DNA from: Zygnema cylindricum
Taxonomy: Eukaryota > Streptophyta > Zygnematophyceae > Zygnematales > Zygnemataceae
NCBI GenBank assembly: GCA_037447655.1
Contig: JBBHKE010000046.1
Location: forward strand, 1-26,882
DNA: 26,882 nt
Direction of reading: 5' to 3'
The notes under the pieces are model-generated. The model searched no databases. It had not been told where the DNA came from and saw nothing but the letters and a program-made list of their open reading frames with translations. The position numbers and the translations under genes are program-made. Below, one piece after another: positions 1 through 10,097 of this stretch; the stretch's first letter is position 1; each line of letters begins with the position of its first letter.

Positions 1-450
1 TATCAACACTGGAGTTAGGACCCGACTCTTTCTTGACTTGTTTCTTTCCTCTCCTATCCCTTTTCTCGTTTTGAACCTTCTTCTCAACGTATCGTAAGAA
101 GCTTTTGAACAGGTCTCGAATCCTTTCATCAGAACCATTTGTCCCCTATTATCCAAACGGGTCAATAACGAGAGATTCCCCATCCTGAGCACCTGTAAAT
201 TTGAACGGTCTTTCACTGTTATTGGGACGACACTAACTACGATAAAAAAATACTCCTTTTAACAAGATTAATACAGTTACGTGGATAGTAAATTCATGAA
301 TGTGGTGCATTAAGAAATCAGCTGCTCCCAGAGGAATATGCATCATTGCAACAGTACACAGCACAACCGCTAATGGACGTTCTTCCAATAACGCACATCA
401 GACACAATCAGACACTCAACTTGAAACTAATGTGGAAGCACGGTAACGAC
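1..450. other. Unassigned flank, no gene seen
   Basis: No open frame with protein-like composition and no recognisable terminal repeat is visible here. It is AT-rich and ends at the TAA that precedes the first transposon end at 454. It is probably intergenic or older, unrecognised repeat sequence. Confidence 0.5.
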
Positions 451-976
451 TAAGGGTGTGTTCCCATGTGATAAAGTGAAGATTTTTTCTTGTCCATTTC
501 TTTCAAAAAAGAGCTTGCAATAAGAAAATCGTTTGCCATACAAAAATATTGTGAAAATCGTAGTACAATTTGCGTTATCTTGAACTGAAAATTTACTACA
601 ACATGTCTTCTTGCTCTTTTCGATCCACTGAGACCTCATTGCATCTCATTTTCAAATTTCATCTAAAAACGACTCGTAAGTTGAGTTCATTTAAAGTAAC
701 GGTAGAACAACGAATAGGATTATATTTTTGCACGTGTTGCAAAAGTCTAAACATTTTTGCAAAACGCGGAGTACACAAGAAAAATAAAACATTATCCGTA
801 TCATACTGTTTTTTCCTTTATCAGGGCCGTGGAGGGGTCTCGAGCAACGGAGATCACAAGTTCGCAAAGGCGCCTCTATCCCTCTCCCACTCATAGCCTC
901 TTCCCACCGGAGCATTTGTAACTTTTTTTTGCCCATTCCGATGATTTTCCCAGAAGTCATCGGAAAACGGGTCTTA

Positions 977-1953
977 GGGTACGTCCCCATGTAAGCGATA
1001 CTTTGAAAAAGTACTTTGGACTGTAGTGAAGTGTTCCGTACTACTTTGAAAAGCGTCCCTATGTGCGAAAATGAAATCGGAACTTTGACATGTAACGGTT
1101 GTAGACGTAGGTACAACTTTGTGACGGTTGACGACGACTACGAAACTGGTGACGCCGACAAAAACAGCGACAGTTGTAGACGTCTACATTTTCGTAATTT
1201 TGTGACATGGCAGATGTTTAGGGTTTTGTAACATTGTGACGTCACGCTCACTTGTGACAACGTCGACGTCTCAGATTCAAGAACTTTCGGCAATGGATAC
1301 CCGATTTCGTTTTCTCTACTTTTTTCGCTCTACTTGCCATAAAAATATACATAAAGGTAGTCAAAAGAATTATTTTTCAAATATCTTTCATTTCATACCA
1401 TTTTTGTCGTGCCTCATTCTAAAAAGTGTGAGATAAAAGTGATAGTGTGAGAGGGAGAGGGGAGAGGCGACGACGGCACAAAATTCTGCAAAGGACCCAT
1501 GAATGAAAGTGGAGGTCCGAGACCTCTGCAGATTTTTTCCGTACATCCTCGTATTTTCCTTACATGCACGTGACGGGCTGGGAGAAAAATCGCGAGTACT
1601 CTCCCCCGTCCTAAAATTTTTCCACTCGGGTGGCGCGTGCGTGGGTCATTTTTCATTCGTTGTTTGGGTGGTGCTTTCCCTAAAATCAGGTCGCAAGGTG
1701 ATTTTTGATGAAGTTTTTTGACGGGCTAGATTCTCTTGCCCGGGGGTCGAAAAAAAGTAAACGCCAAAATGCGTTCACATGACGACAAACATGAAGTACA
1801 TTCAAAGTATCGACTTGAAGTTTGCTGTACTTTTAAAGAATTGATTTTTTTGTACTGCTAAAGTTTTTCTCGTACAGTTTTTCTCGTACAGAACTGCGTT
1901 TTGGGTCAAAACGACAGATTAAAGTCGATACTTTAATACATGGGGAGGTACCC
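977..1953. mobile_element. PIF/Harbinger-like non-autonomous element, copy 1
   Basis: The ends are GGGTACGTCCCCATGT and, at the right, its complement with one mismatch (ACATGGGGAGGTACCC). TTA precedes the element (974-976) and follows it (1954-1956), which fits a 3-bp target duplication. The interior carries the GTGAC / TTGTAGACGT motif blocks seen in copies 2-4. It is 977 bp, about 200 bp longer than the others, and its centre (about 1240-1750) is unlike them. No transposase-like frame is present. Confidence 0.7.
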
Positions 1954-1956
1954 TTA

Positions 1957-2327
1957 TTCACGCTAAAATTATCGCACGTAACTCTGATTGAAGGTGTCTT
2001 GTGACACGTCACGCGCTTCGACGTCATAAAACATAGGCGCGGAAACAAACCTGTAGATTTTCAAACTTTTAGGGTTTAGGTTGGACTGTTTTTTCGCGCG
2101 GGGAGAACAAAATAGCCGTTCGGATGTTGTTTTTCCTTAGTCAGCTATTCGGGTTACCGTTGGTCTGTTTCACATAAATACGCTACTTTAACCCGACTTC
2201 AATATCCCCCAATATTTTGAGGAAGTTAGTTTGTACGGTTTTCTGAAAAATTCTGAAAACAAAAAGTCCGTCCTCGGAAATCCGTACATTATTCGAACGC
2301 CCGTCTGTTGCGGAAGTGATTTTTTTT
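1957..2327. other. Interior of the 893-2345 element
   Basis: This is the right-hand remainder of the inserted element after copy 1. It has no protein-like frame and no further repeat ends that I can support. Confidence 0.4.
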
Positions 2328-2518
2328 CCGGTGGGAAGAGGCTATCCCACTATAGCTTCTATCTCATATATTCTTGAAAAGAAATACGACAATTATGGTA
2401 TAAAATGAAAGTGCTCTAAAAAATATTCCTTTTTACTACGTTTGGGCCGAGTTGGATGGAAGGTAAAGTAAGAAAAGACGAATAAACAAAATCGCCATAT
2501 CATGGCGTAAAATTATGG

Positions 2519-2697
2519 AATTAGAGACGTCGACACGTCAAAATGTCACAAAACCCATACATCTACAATGTCACAAAAAACTAGACGTCTACAACTGTCG
2601 CTATTTTGTAAACGTCAACAATTGTCATGAGTTTTTTAAGCGTCTACAACCAGTCACAAATTGTACCCACGTTTACAACTGTCGCATTTTTAAGTAA
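2519..2697. repeat. Subterminal tandem motif block
   Basis: Degenerate units of about 27 bp follow one another, each with a core close to acgtCTACAACtGTC followed by a short T-rich or A-rich stretch. At least four units can be read between about 2580 and 2695. The same motif, more diverged, occurs at matching places in the PIF/Harbinger-like copies (around 1095-1185, 6205-6265, 6550-6605 and 7755-7825), so it is the subterminal region of that family and not an independent satellite. Confidence 0.55.
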
Positions 2698-2857
2698 CGA
2701 TTTCGTTTTCGAACATAGAAACACTCTAAAAAATAGTACGGAGAATCCTCACTCAAAAATAAAGTAACAACTATTAAGGTAAACTTCCATTACCGAAAAG
2801 ATGGGGTTGTTTACAAACGGCCGTACATTTTCTTACAATGCCGTATCAAAATATAAG

Positions 2858-3797
2858 GGGAATTGATCATGGCAGTCACTATTTTGGTTGCGCGCAATTA
2901 CTTACGTCACTTTGTCAAGGATTGTACATTTTAAGTACACATTGGTACAAGTTAAGTACCATTGAGTTTAAATTTGAAAGCCAATCAGTTGAACAACTTT
3001 GACTTTCGAAATATTGTAACAGCCGGTGAAAGTTTTGCCGCGCTTATGAACGTCGACCGTCATAATAATATCAACCATTCACACAGTCGGCCAAGGTTTA
3101 CGGTAACAAAACTGTGGCAACCACATGTAAATGAAAGTGTTGCTCATATTCACTTTCTCACTTTATATGCGATCCACTGTGAAAGAACATGTTGGCATTC
3201 AACATAGACACAAACTTGGGAATCGTTACATTTAACTTAGACGCGAATTGAAGAACGCCGCGAAATGAAACCTCTCAAAAGTAAAGTACTAAAAATCTTC
3301 TACAAAAAAAATAAATCGCACAAAACGAAATATACGTTATGCACTATAATAAAACAGACCGGCGTCAAAATATTAATGAAACTAAATGACACGTGACCAA
3401 ATCAAGCCGCACTATTTATAATTTGCGATTAGATTTCAATTTTGCGGCTAAGTTAAATGCCAGCATGTTCTGTCATAGCGAAGCCACACGTAAAGTGAGA
3501 AAGTGACTGTGAGCAACACTTTTATTTACATGTGGTTGGCGCATTTTTGTTACCGTAAACTTGGGCCGACCGTGTGAATGTTGATTTTATTATGACGGTC
3601 GACGTCGCAAGCGCGACGAAATTTTAGCTGGTTTTTACAATATTTTCTAAGCCAAAAGCTGTTCAATTGATTGAACGCCAAATTTAAACTCAACGGTAGT
3701 TAACTTGTACAAATGTGTACTTTAAATGTACAATCTTTGACAAAGAGATGTAATTGACTGCGCCCAACCAAAACAATCACTGTGATGATCAATTCCC
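2858..3797. mobile_element. Long-TIR element (MULE-like or foldback), copy 1
   Basis: The left arm (2858 to about 3170) and right arm (about 3485 to 3797) are inverted copies of each other over about 310 bp. Matching landmarks are GGGAATTGATCAT at the tips, TTTGTCAARGATTGTACAT, the GACGGTCGACG block, and AAAGTGAGAAAGTGACTG next to the centre. The central 300 bp are AT-rich and non-coding, including a block shared in inverse orientation with 5465-5550. Long arms suggest a Mutator-like or foldback element. I could not identify a clear target duplication. Confidence 0.65.
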
Positions 3798-4662
3798 AAA
3801 ATAAATTATCAGGAAAACATTTTACAAAAGGACCGATTTCATTCTACGAAGTTATGGACTTAGACTTTGACCGTCGGATGTTTTGTAGAATGCTTTACAA
3901 AATCATATAAGTTACCTGGCTCATTGAAAGCAGGTACATTAGGCATTGGTTTTTTTGCGAACAACGAAACAATGCATTGAATTGTAAAACAGTTTGAGGA
4001 TGCAAAGGTGTGGCGGCAGTGGGAGAGAGAGTTTAAAGCAACATGGGTTATAGTTTTGTTCACGAAGAAAATTTAACATTGTGTGATGTATGGTTCCATT
4101 TTGTTTTTTTTTTCCCCTGCAAACACATTGGTTTTTACAAGCAACGATGAAAGAATTGAAGTTTTTACACAAAACTCAATGTAATATTATAAGGATTACA
4201 CATGAAAACGTCAGAAATTGACCTCAAACAACAAATATTTTGAAAGGAAAACAATCTTTGTTTGTGGCAGGTTTCAGTTTGTGGCAAATGACCTAAAGAG
4301 GACAATATTCACAGATTGAACGTATAAAATTATGTTGCATGAAAAAAGCAAGAAGATCCACAATGAACTCGCGATCAGGTGCTCACATGTCGTGTAGGCC
4401 ATGTGCCCTTCCGCCAAGGTGGATGCGAGTCCATCGAAAGCTGTGAAAAAATCTTTGACGGAGGATATTCTTTCACACACCTCTTGCCATCCACTGACTA
4501 TTTTGACATTTGCGCACGCTTTTACAAATTTGAAGGTTCTTGCGCTCGTACAAATTTTTATTCAAATATTACGCTTGGTTCGTCCGTTTGGGTAGATTTT
4601 TATTCAAATTTTGAGCTTAAAGAATCTTTTAAAGTTTTTTCATTACATTTCACTATAAAGTC
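3798..4662. other. Non-coding, repeat-derived spacer
   Basis: There is no credible gene. Around 4385-4410 a GTCGTGTAGGCCATGTGCC segment resembles the ACGTCGTACAGGCCATGTGCC repeats inside the element at 9140-10094. Part of this spacer may therefore be a decayed relative of that element, but I cannot trace its ends. Confidence 0.4.
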
Positions 4663-5007
4663 AGGGAATCGCTAACCACACTGACAATATTTGCTCCGCG
4701 TAGGTACTTGAGTCAGTTTGTCAAAAACTGTACATTTTTAGTATAGATTAGTACAACTTATGTACCGTCGAGGTTAGATTTGACGGTCGGCTTGGGAAAT
4801 ATTGTAACAACCGGCTAAAAAAGTGTCGCGCTTGCGAACGTCGACCGTCGTAATAAAAAAAGCAATTCACACAGCCGACGAAGGTTTACGATAACAAAAT
4901 TGCAGCAACCACATGAAAATAAAAGTGTTGCGCGCAGTCACTTTCTCACTTTACGTCATTGTTCAAAAGTAGGCATATTTTTGTAGGCCTTTTGAGGCCG
5001 CCTTTAG

Positions 5008-5185
5008 CGTAAGTTGTGTTACGGGCTTTCCATGTGATCTTCTTAGATCGCTACTTGATCGGCGACCGTTCGATCGTCCGAATTTGACAATAGTCCTATC
5101 GTAAGTTGTGTTATGGGCTTTTCATGTGATCTTCTTATATCGTTACTTTCATCAACGACCTTCAGATCGTCCAAATCTGAAGGCT
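5008..5185. repeat. Tandem duplication of about 92 bp
   Basis: CGTAAGTTGTGTTA starts at 5008 and again at 5100. Both units continue with GGGCTTTYCATGTGATCTTCTTA, then a GATCG-rich stretch ending in CGATCGTCC or AGATCGTCC. The copies differ at several positions. The sequence is non-coding and lies inside the long-TIR element. Confidence 0.7.
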
Positions 5186-5611
5186 TAAATAAAAAGTAGC
5201 TCAAAACTCACAGAAAAATATTTTTTTGTCCGATTTTTTTTTCAAATTTAGCCATGACGTTTAATTCTCTATCGATCCATGTGCAACTCAACCCTGTTAC
5301 TATTTAATTTCTTTTTGCGGCCAATACAATATGGGTCTTAAGGGTATATTGTATTTTTTGCGTGCAATAGACATATTGTATGGGCCTGTTTCACCTACTT
5401 TAAAACTATGCTATACGTGAGCTCCACTTTGAGAGCACATGCTAGCTTTTTATCATACCGCAAAATTGAAATCTAATCACGAATCGTAAATATTGTGGCT
5501 TGATTTGGTCGCTCCTGACGACGTGCATAATTTTCATTTGGTTTCATCGATGTTTTTAAGTGCGTCCGTTTTCTTATCATGTACGAAGTTTATTTTGTGT
5601 CGTGCGAGTTA

Positions 5612-6382
5612 GGGTGTGTCCCCATGTGCATAAGTAAGGGTTTTTTTTTGTCGTTTTGCTGTAAAACTTAGCGCCGTACTGCCTAAGTTCCGACCGTACG
5701 AAGGAATTACAAATTTGTAGAGTACAATTTGCGTCATCCTCGATCTTAGGATGTACAAGAATATGTCGTCTTGCGTTTTTCGACCCACTTCGACGACAAA
5801 AAACGTCATCTTCATCCTTATGTTTAAAACACATGCGCGATGTGTTTTAAAATTAGGGATTTTCTACAAACAAATAGGAACAAATTTTTGCACGTGCCGT
5901 AATTTTCGAAAATTTTCAAACGATTTCAAGCAACGTGGAAATGTACACGATTCACTATGTTTTGTCCGTTTTTGTTTAATACGACAAAAAGAAGTACACA
6001 GTTTGTTTTGTTTTGTCCGTTTCCATCCGGTACGGTTTTTTTTTTGCAAGGGTCTCAAGGTTCTGATGCCATTTCACGTCGAACCGACAATAGACGCAAA
6101 GGCAATGCGCATCTCCTTCAACGATGAAACGACACAGGCTGGAGGGCGGTACAATGTCACGAAAAGTCACGCGGCGTCACAAGCAGTTACGGAAAATAGC
6201 GTGCGTCATCACAGATTGTAGACGTTGAAAGTCGCCACGCGCATTGTCAGCGTATATAATCGTCACCCCCTTTAGTAACTATTTCGTTGTTACACATAGG
6301 GACACTTGAAATCCGGGTCCGCCGGATCTGCGCTAAAAAACAAAGTAAGTTCGATAAGTTTCAAGTACATGGGGACATACCC
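5612..6382 (+). mobile_element. PIF/Harbinger-like non-autonomous element, copy 2
   Basis: The left end is GGGTGTGTCCCCATGT and the right end its complement with one mismatch. TTA stands at 5609-5611 and 6383-6385. At 771 bp it can be followed from end to end against the complement of 6433-7207, with shared landmarks such as the GCCGTAAAACTTAGCGC-like block, ACACATGCGCGATGTG and CGGATCYGCGCTAAAA. Its frames are short and lack transposase motifs, so it needs a transposase supplied elsewhere. Confidence 0.75.
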
Positions 6383-6432
6383 TTATTGATAATTTTTTAT
6401 CGGTATCACGTCGTCCTTTAATTTGCGTGTAA

Positions 6433-7207
6433 GGGTTTGTCCCCATGTACTTGTAACTTAGCGAACTTACTTTGTATTTTAGCGCGGATCCGTCGGACCC
6501 GGTTTTCAAGTGTCCCTATGTCTCTAAGGACGAAATCGCAACTTACGCTTGTGACTATTGTATACGTCGACAATATCTGTGATGGTTGTCAACGTCTACA
6601 ATCTGTGGTTGCACGTTATTTTTTGGAACTGCTTTGTGACGTCGCATGTCTTATCGTGACATTGTAGACGTACCGCATTCCAACCTGGCAGTTTTACGGT
6701 TGACGAAGATGCGTTTTGCCCTTCGCGTCGCCTGTCCGCTCGAGGTGAAATGGCATCGGAATTTGAAGACCCCTGCAAATAAAAAATCCGTACTGGACGA
6801 AAACGAACAAAATCAAACAAACTGTGTACTTCTTTTCGTCTTATTAGAACGCAAACGGACAGAACATAGCGAACTATGTACTTTTCTTTGTCCTTGGAAA
6901 TCGTATTTTTTTTTCGAAATTTAGGGCACGTGCGAAAAAATGTTCCTATTTGTCAATCGAAAAAACCTAATTTTAAATCACATCGCGCATGTGTTTTTAA
7001 CAAAGGTTTGAAGATGACATTTTTTGTCGTAGAAGTGGGTCGAAAAGCACAAGACGACAAATTTAAGTACATCCTAAGTTCAAGGATGACGCAAATTGTA
7101 CTATACAAATTTGCGATTCCTTCGTACGGTTGAAATTTAGGCAGTACAGCGCTAAGTTTTACGGCAAAACGACAGAAAAAAACCCTTATGCACATGGGGA
7201 CACACCC
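6433..7207 (-). mobile_element. PIF/Harbinger-like non-autonomous element, copy 3 (inverted)
   Basis: TAA flanks both sides (6430-6432 and 7208-7210). The ends are GGGTTTGTCCCCATGT and the complement of GGGTGTGTCCCCATGT. It is 775 bp and reads as a diverged copy of 5612-6382 in the opposite orientation, only about 50 bp away. The different duplications (TTA and TAA) show two separate insertions and argue against one inverted duplication. Confidence 0.75.
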
Positions 7208-7652
7208 TAAGTTCAACGTAACGCCTCGCGATTAGATTTCAATTTTCACAGTGGAGCTCACGTAAAGTGAGAAAGTGACTGCGTGTAGTATTTTTATTTA
7301 CATGTGGTTGCTGCAGTTTGGTTACCCGTAAACCTTAGCCGGCCGTGTGAATTGTTGTTTTTTTATGACGTTCGACGTTCGGAAGCGCGACACTTTTTTA
7401 ACCGGTTGTTACAATTTTTCGCAAGTCAAAGTTGTTCGACGGATTGACCGTCAAATTTAAACTCAACGGTACGTAACTTGTATTAATGTGTATTAAATAT
7501 GTACAATTTTTGACAAGCTGACGCAAGTACATGTGCGCACCAAAAATCGTCTATGCGATTAGCAATTCCCTAAAGTTTCCCTACGAAATAAGATCGTACG
7601 TATAATACATTATAGTACACCTCTTACGAGTCACTTTTTACCTCAGCTGTTA

Positions 7653-8438
7653 GGCTGCGGCCCCATGTAGTTGTAACTTAGCGTACTTACTTTGTATTTT
7701 AGCGCGGATCCGGCGGACCCGGATTTCAAGTGTCTCTATGTGTTCATTCGAAATTGTTACTTAAGTTTGTGACAATTGTATACGTCGACAACGCCCGTGA
7801 CGGCTGTCACCGTTTACAATTTGTGATGACGCACCATATTTTTTTGAAACTTTTTGAAGCGTCGCAAGACACATCGTAATTTTTGAAACGATTTGCGGAT
7901 TTGGTATGTCGCGTGTCTTTGCGTGACATCGTTGACGAAGAGCCTTGCACCCGTGGCTGTGCAAAATGCCTTTGCGTAAACCTCTCTCGTCCGGCCGCCA
8001 TTACTTCGCAGATTTTTCACGTTCGCAGACTTTTCAACTTTGCGTGAAATGACACTGCAGCGTCGAGACCCTTGCAAAAAAAGAACCGTACAACATGCAA
8101 GCCGACAAAAACAAACAAACCCTGTACTTTTTTTTGTCGTCAAAAACTTCTAAAATTTTTTCACATGTGGGAATATATTTTCAGATTGGTGTAGACGGAT
8201 TTGCTTAGCTTAAAACACATTGCCGATGTGTTTTATGATAATTTTGAAAATGACGTGACAGTGGGTCGAAAAAACGGAACACGACAAATTTTCGTACATC
8301 CTAAGTTCAAGAATGACGCAAATTGTACTCTACAAATTTGCAATTTCTTCGTACGGTCGCAACTTAGGCAGTACGGCGCTAAGTTATATAGGAAAACGAC
8401 AGAAAAAAACCCGAACTTAGCCACATGGGGCCGCAGCC
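7653..8438 (-). mobile_element. PIF/Harbinger-like non-autonomous element, copy 4
   Basis: The ends are GGCTGCGGCCCCATGT and its exact complement, a 16-base perfect inverted repeat. TTA lies on both sides (7650-7652 and 8439-8441). It is 786 bp in the same orientation as 6433-7207, with the same internal order (GCGCGGATCCG block, TGTATACGTCGACAA, ACTCTACAAATTTGC, GCAGTACGGCGCTAAG). The terminal six bases differ from the other copies in a compensated way at both ends, so it is a distinct subfamily. Confidence 0.75.
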
Positions 8439-8441
8439 TTA

Positions 8442-8632
8442 GAGATATTACGTTCACACTTTGCCTTCAAATTTATTTTGTAGATTTTCATAATCCTAAT
8501 AGAAACCTATGTGGTACCAGCCAGAATGAGCCACGCAAATAAAAAGTGGTTTACTGACCCGACACAATGGAGCCAAAGGAATGTCGTAAACATATCCGTA
8601 CTTTTAATGAGACCGCCTTATAGAACCCTAGC
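8442..8632. mobile_element. Fragment related to the 9140-10094 element
   Basis: The sequence can be aligned by eye with 9907-10097: GATATT.CGTTC, the TAGATTTTCAWAAT block, GTTTACTGACCCGACACAATGGA against GTTACTGGCCCGACAAAATGGA, and GAGACCGCCTTAT against GGGACCGCCTAAT. It begins directly after the target duplication of copy 4. The left part is missing, so this is a truncated copy. Confidence 0.5.
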
Positions 8633-9136
8633 TTAAGTTACGACTACATGGAAACACACCCGAAGACACAATTTCACCGAAACTTCTCGAATCGTGCTAA
8701 GTGCTACGCACGAAACGACGTTTAGACGTACTAAACGAACTAAACACTGAAGCATTACATAATGACGCGAATTCGGCCGATACGCCGGTTCGAACTTTGA
8801 ACCCTAACGAGTAACGACCTAACAAACATGCGCCCGGCGCATTTTTTATTTTATTTTTATTTTTTTGCGGTTTGTAAGAAGTACAGTACGGCAACGATGG
8901 CCAGTTTCCCAAGCAATTTTAGCTTTTGATGCCCCCTGAATTGCCGCTGACATCATGTTCAAACTTTTAAAAATTTAACCACTCAGAACTAACTTTCTTT
9001 TGTACGGCATATCTTCATAACGGCCTGTCATTGGTTTACACTGTTTTGGAGATTCTTTGTAGACGTGGCGGATTTATATTGCGAACACTTTGGAATCTGC
9101 TTCGCTGTCAAGACCATAGCTAAAAGGTTTTCCCAA
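8633..9136. other. Non-coding spacer
   Basis: No gene and no paired transposon ends were found. ATGGAAACACACCC at 8649-8662 resembles a worn right end of the GGGTGTGTCCCCATGT family, but no partner end is visible. Confidence 0.35.
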
Positions 9137-9139
9137 TAA

Positions 9140-10094
9140 GGGTAGAATTCCATTAGACGAAAAGTGTGGTTCGTTACTGGACACCGTACAAGTTTGTACA
9201 TATCCGTACCACGCCGTACCTCAAAAAAAAATTGTCAGACGAAGTATCGTACTGGAAAGCTGTCGGGAAGCTCCAATGATGTAGGCGTAATTCCTGGCCG
9301 TTGGATATTCTACTTTTTCAGATCCGCGAAGCAATCGCGCACATCATCCAGTGTGACGATACTCTCCTCGCGAGGAGAGTTGTACGATACTAGACGTGTA
9401 CCATTGGTACACGTGAAAAAGAAAAAAAATATCCGCTTTGAACAAGTGATCACAGGTCTACACGTCGTACAGGCCATGTGCCTACGTCGTACGGTCCATG
9501 TGCCGACTGCCACGCAGGATGTAGATGAGCCGAAAATATTTTCGCACGCTCCGTCTGACATCCACCGACATTCAAAGTTTGCCGCGACCTTCAAAGTTTG
9601 CCGCGTCTTTTTGACATTCCTTTTCGAAATTTTGATTTCCGTTTTCAAAATCAAAATCTGGCCGCAAACTTTACGTACGAATCATTAACTACACCGCCAA
9701 TCGCTATTAGAGTCAAGGATTAAATAGCGTCAAAAAAAAATTAGCGTTATTGATTCTAATTTAGTACCTGAGACGTGGCTGATTATGGTCCACCTACTTA
9801 AATAGCGTTATTAATTGTATTTCAGGTTTTTTTTTTTGAAAAAAGGGGACTGAATTAGCGTTATATACTCTAATAGCGATTGGCGGTGTACCTTCGGCCG
9901 TACAGATATTTCGTTCTGACTTTCCTTTTGAAGATTTTCTTTAAGATTTTCAAATCTAGACTCTAGCCTACGTGGCGCCAATCATAATTGAGGAAGGTTT
10001 GTTACTGGCCCGACAAAATGGAATAGTCTTCTAGTAAACGCTGCCAGTAGAATTTTCCGTACATTTACTGGGACCGCCTAATGGAATTCTACCC
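9140..10094. mobile_element. TIR element with TAA duplication, carrying a MITE
   Basis: The ends are GGGTAGAATTCCATTAG and its exact 17-base complement, flanked by TAA at 9137-9139 and 10095-10097. It is 955 bp, of which about 200 bp is the nested MITE at 9690-9891. The interior holds two adjacent units of ACGTCGTACRGKCCATGTGCC (about 9460-9505) and two of TTCAAAGTTTGCCGCG (about 9570-9606). The TTA/TAA duplication and GGG end place it with PIF/Harbinger-like elements. It has no transposase. Confidence 0.7.
9690..9891. mobile_element. TA-flanked MITE, family 1, complete copy
   Basis: It has perfect 22-base inverted ends beginning CACCGCCAATCGCTATTAG, with TA on each side (9690-9691 and 9889-9890). 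The interior repeats the short motif ATAGCGTTAT or ATAGCGTCA several times. The TA duplication suggests a Tc1/mariner-type mobiliser, but the tips do not match the Stowaway consensus. Confidence 0.75.
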
Positions 10095-10097
10095 TAA

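Larger units (their letters stand above)
893..2345. mobile_element. Inserted element with 18-bp TIRs, itself interrupted
   Basis: An exact 18-base inverted repeat, ATAGCCTCTTCCCACCGG, lies at 893-910 and in reverse at 2328-2345. Both sides carry CCCACT (just left of 892, and from 2346), which looks like a target-site duplication, although its exact length is ambiguous by one or two bases. Removing the 977-1953 insertion leaves about 470 bp of non-coding sequence. The superfamily is not clear: hAT or Mutator-like would fit a duplication longer than 3 bp. Confidence 0.5.
454..2812 (+). mobile_element. Old broken PIF/Harbinger-like element, interrupted
   Basis: The left end is TAA followed by GGGTGTGTTCCCATGTG, one base off the left end of the copy at 5612. 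Bases 454-850 can be followed alongside the left half of 5612-6382, sharing for example the run AGTACAATTTGCGT, the ATGTCGTCTTGC-like segment and the GGGTCTC segment. Bases 2346 to about 2800 match the right half in the same order and orientation, including the GTCACA / TCTACA repeats and the block with CATAGAAACACTC. The two halves are separated by a later insertion (893-2345). The right terminus is eroded, so the end near 2812 is an estimate. No transposase coding sequence is present. Confidence 0.55.
4663..7571. mobile_element. Long-TIR element, copy 2, carrying nested insertions
   Basis: The left arm (4663 to about 4960) begins AGGGAATCGCTAA. The right arm (about 7262 to 7571) ends TTAGCAATTCCCT. 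The arms are inverted copies of each other and match both arms of 2858-3797, including the AAAGTGAGAAAGTGACT boundary. AAAGTC precedes and AAAGTT follows, a possible imperfect 6-bp duplication. About 1.6 kb of the interior is two later PIF/Harbinger-like insertions. The remainder includes a 92-bp tandem duplication and an inverted fragment of the family's own central region near 5400-5550. Confidence 0.65.

Noticed and set aside
570-896. A 108-codon + frame and its - strand neighbour at 691-1116
   Set aside because: Both lie in non-autonomous transposon sequence, cross element boundaries and have no domain or related frames in sister copies.
5751-6221. A 156-codon + frame inside the copy at 5612-6382
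   Set aside because: The matching region in sister copies 6433-7207 and 7653-8438 does not keep the frame, and no transposase or Myb-like motif is visible. It is chance openness in the element.
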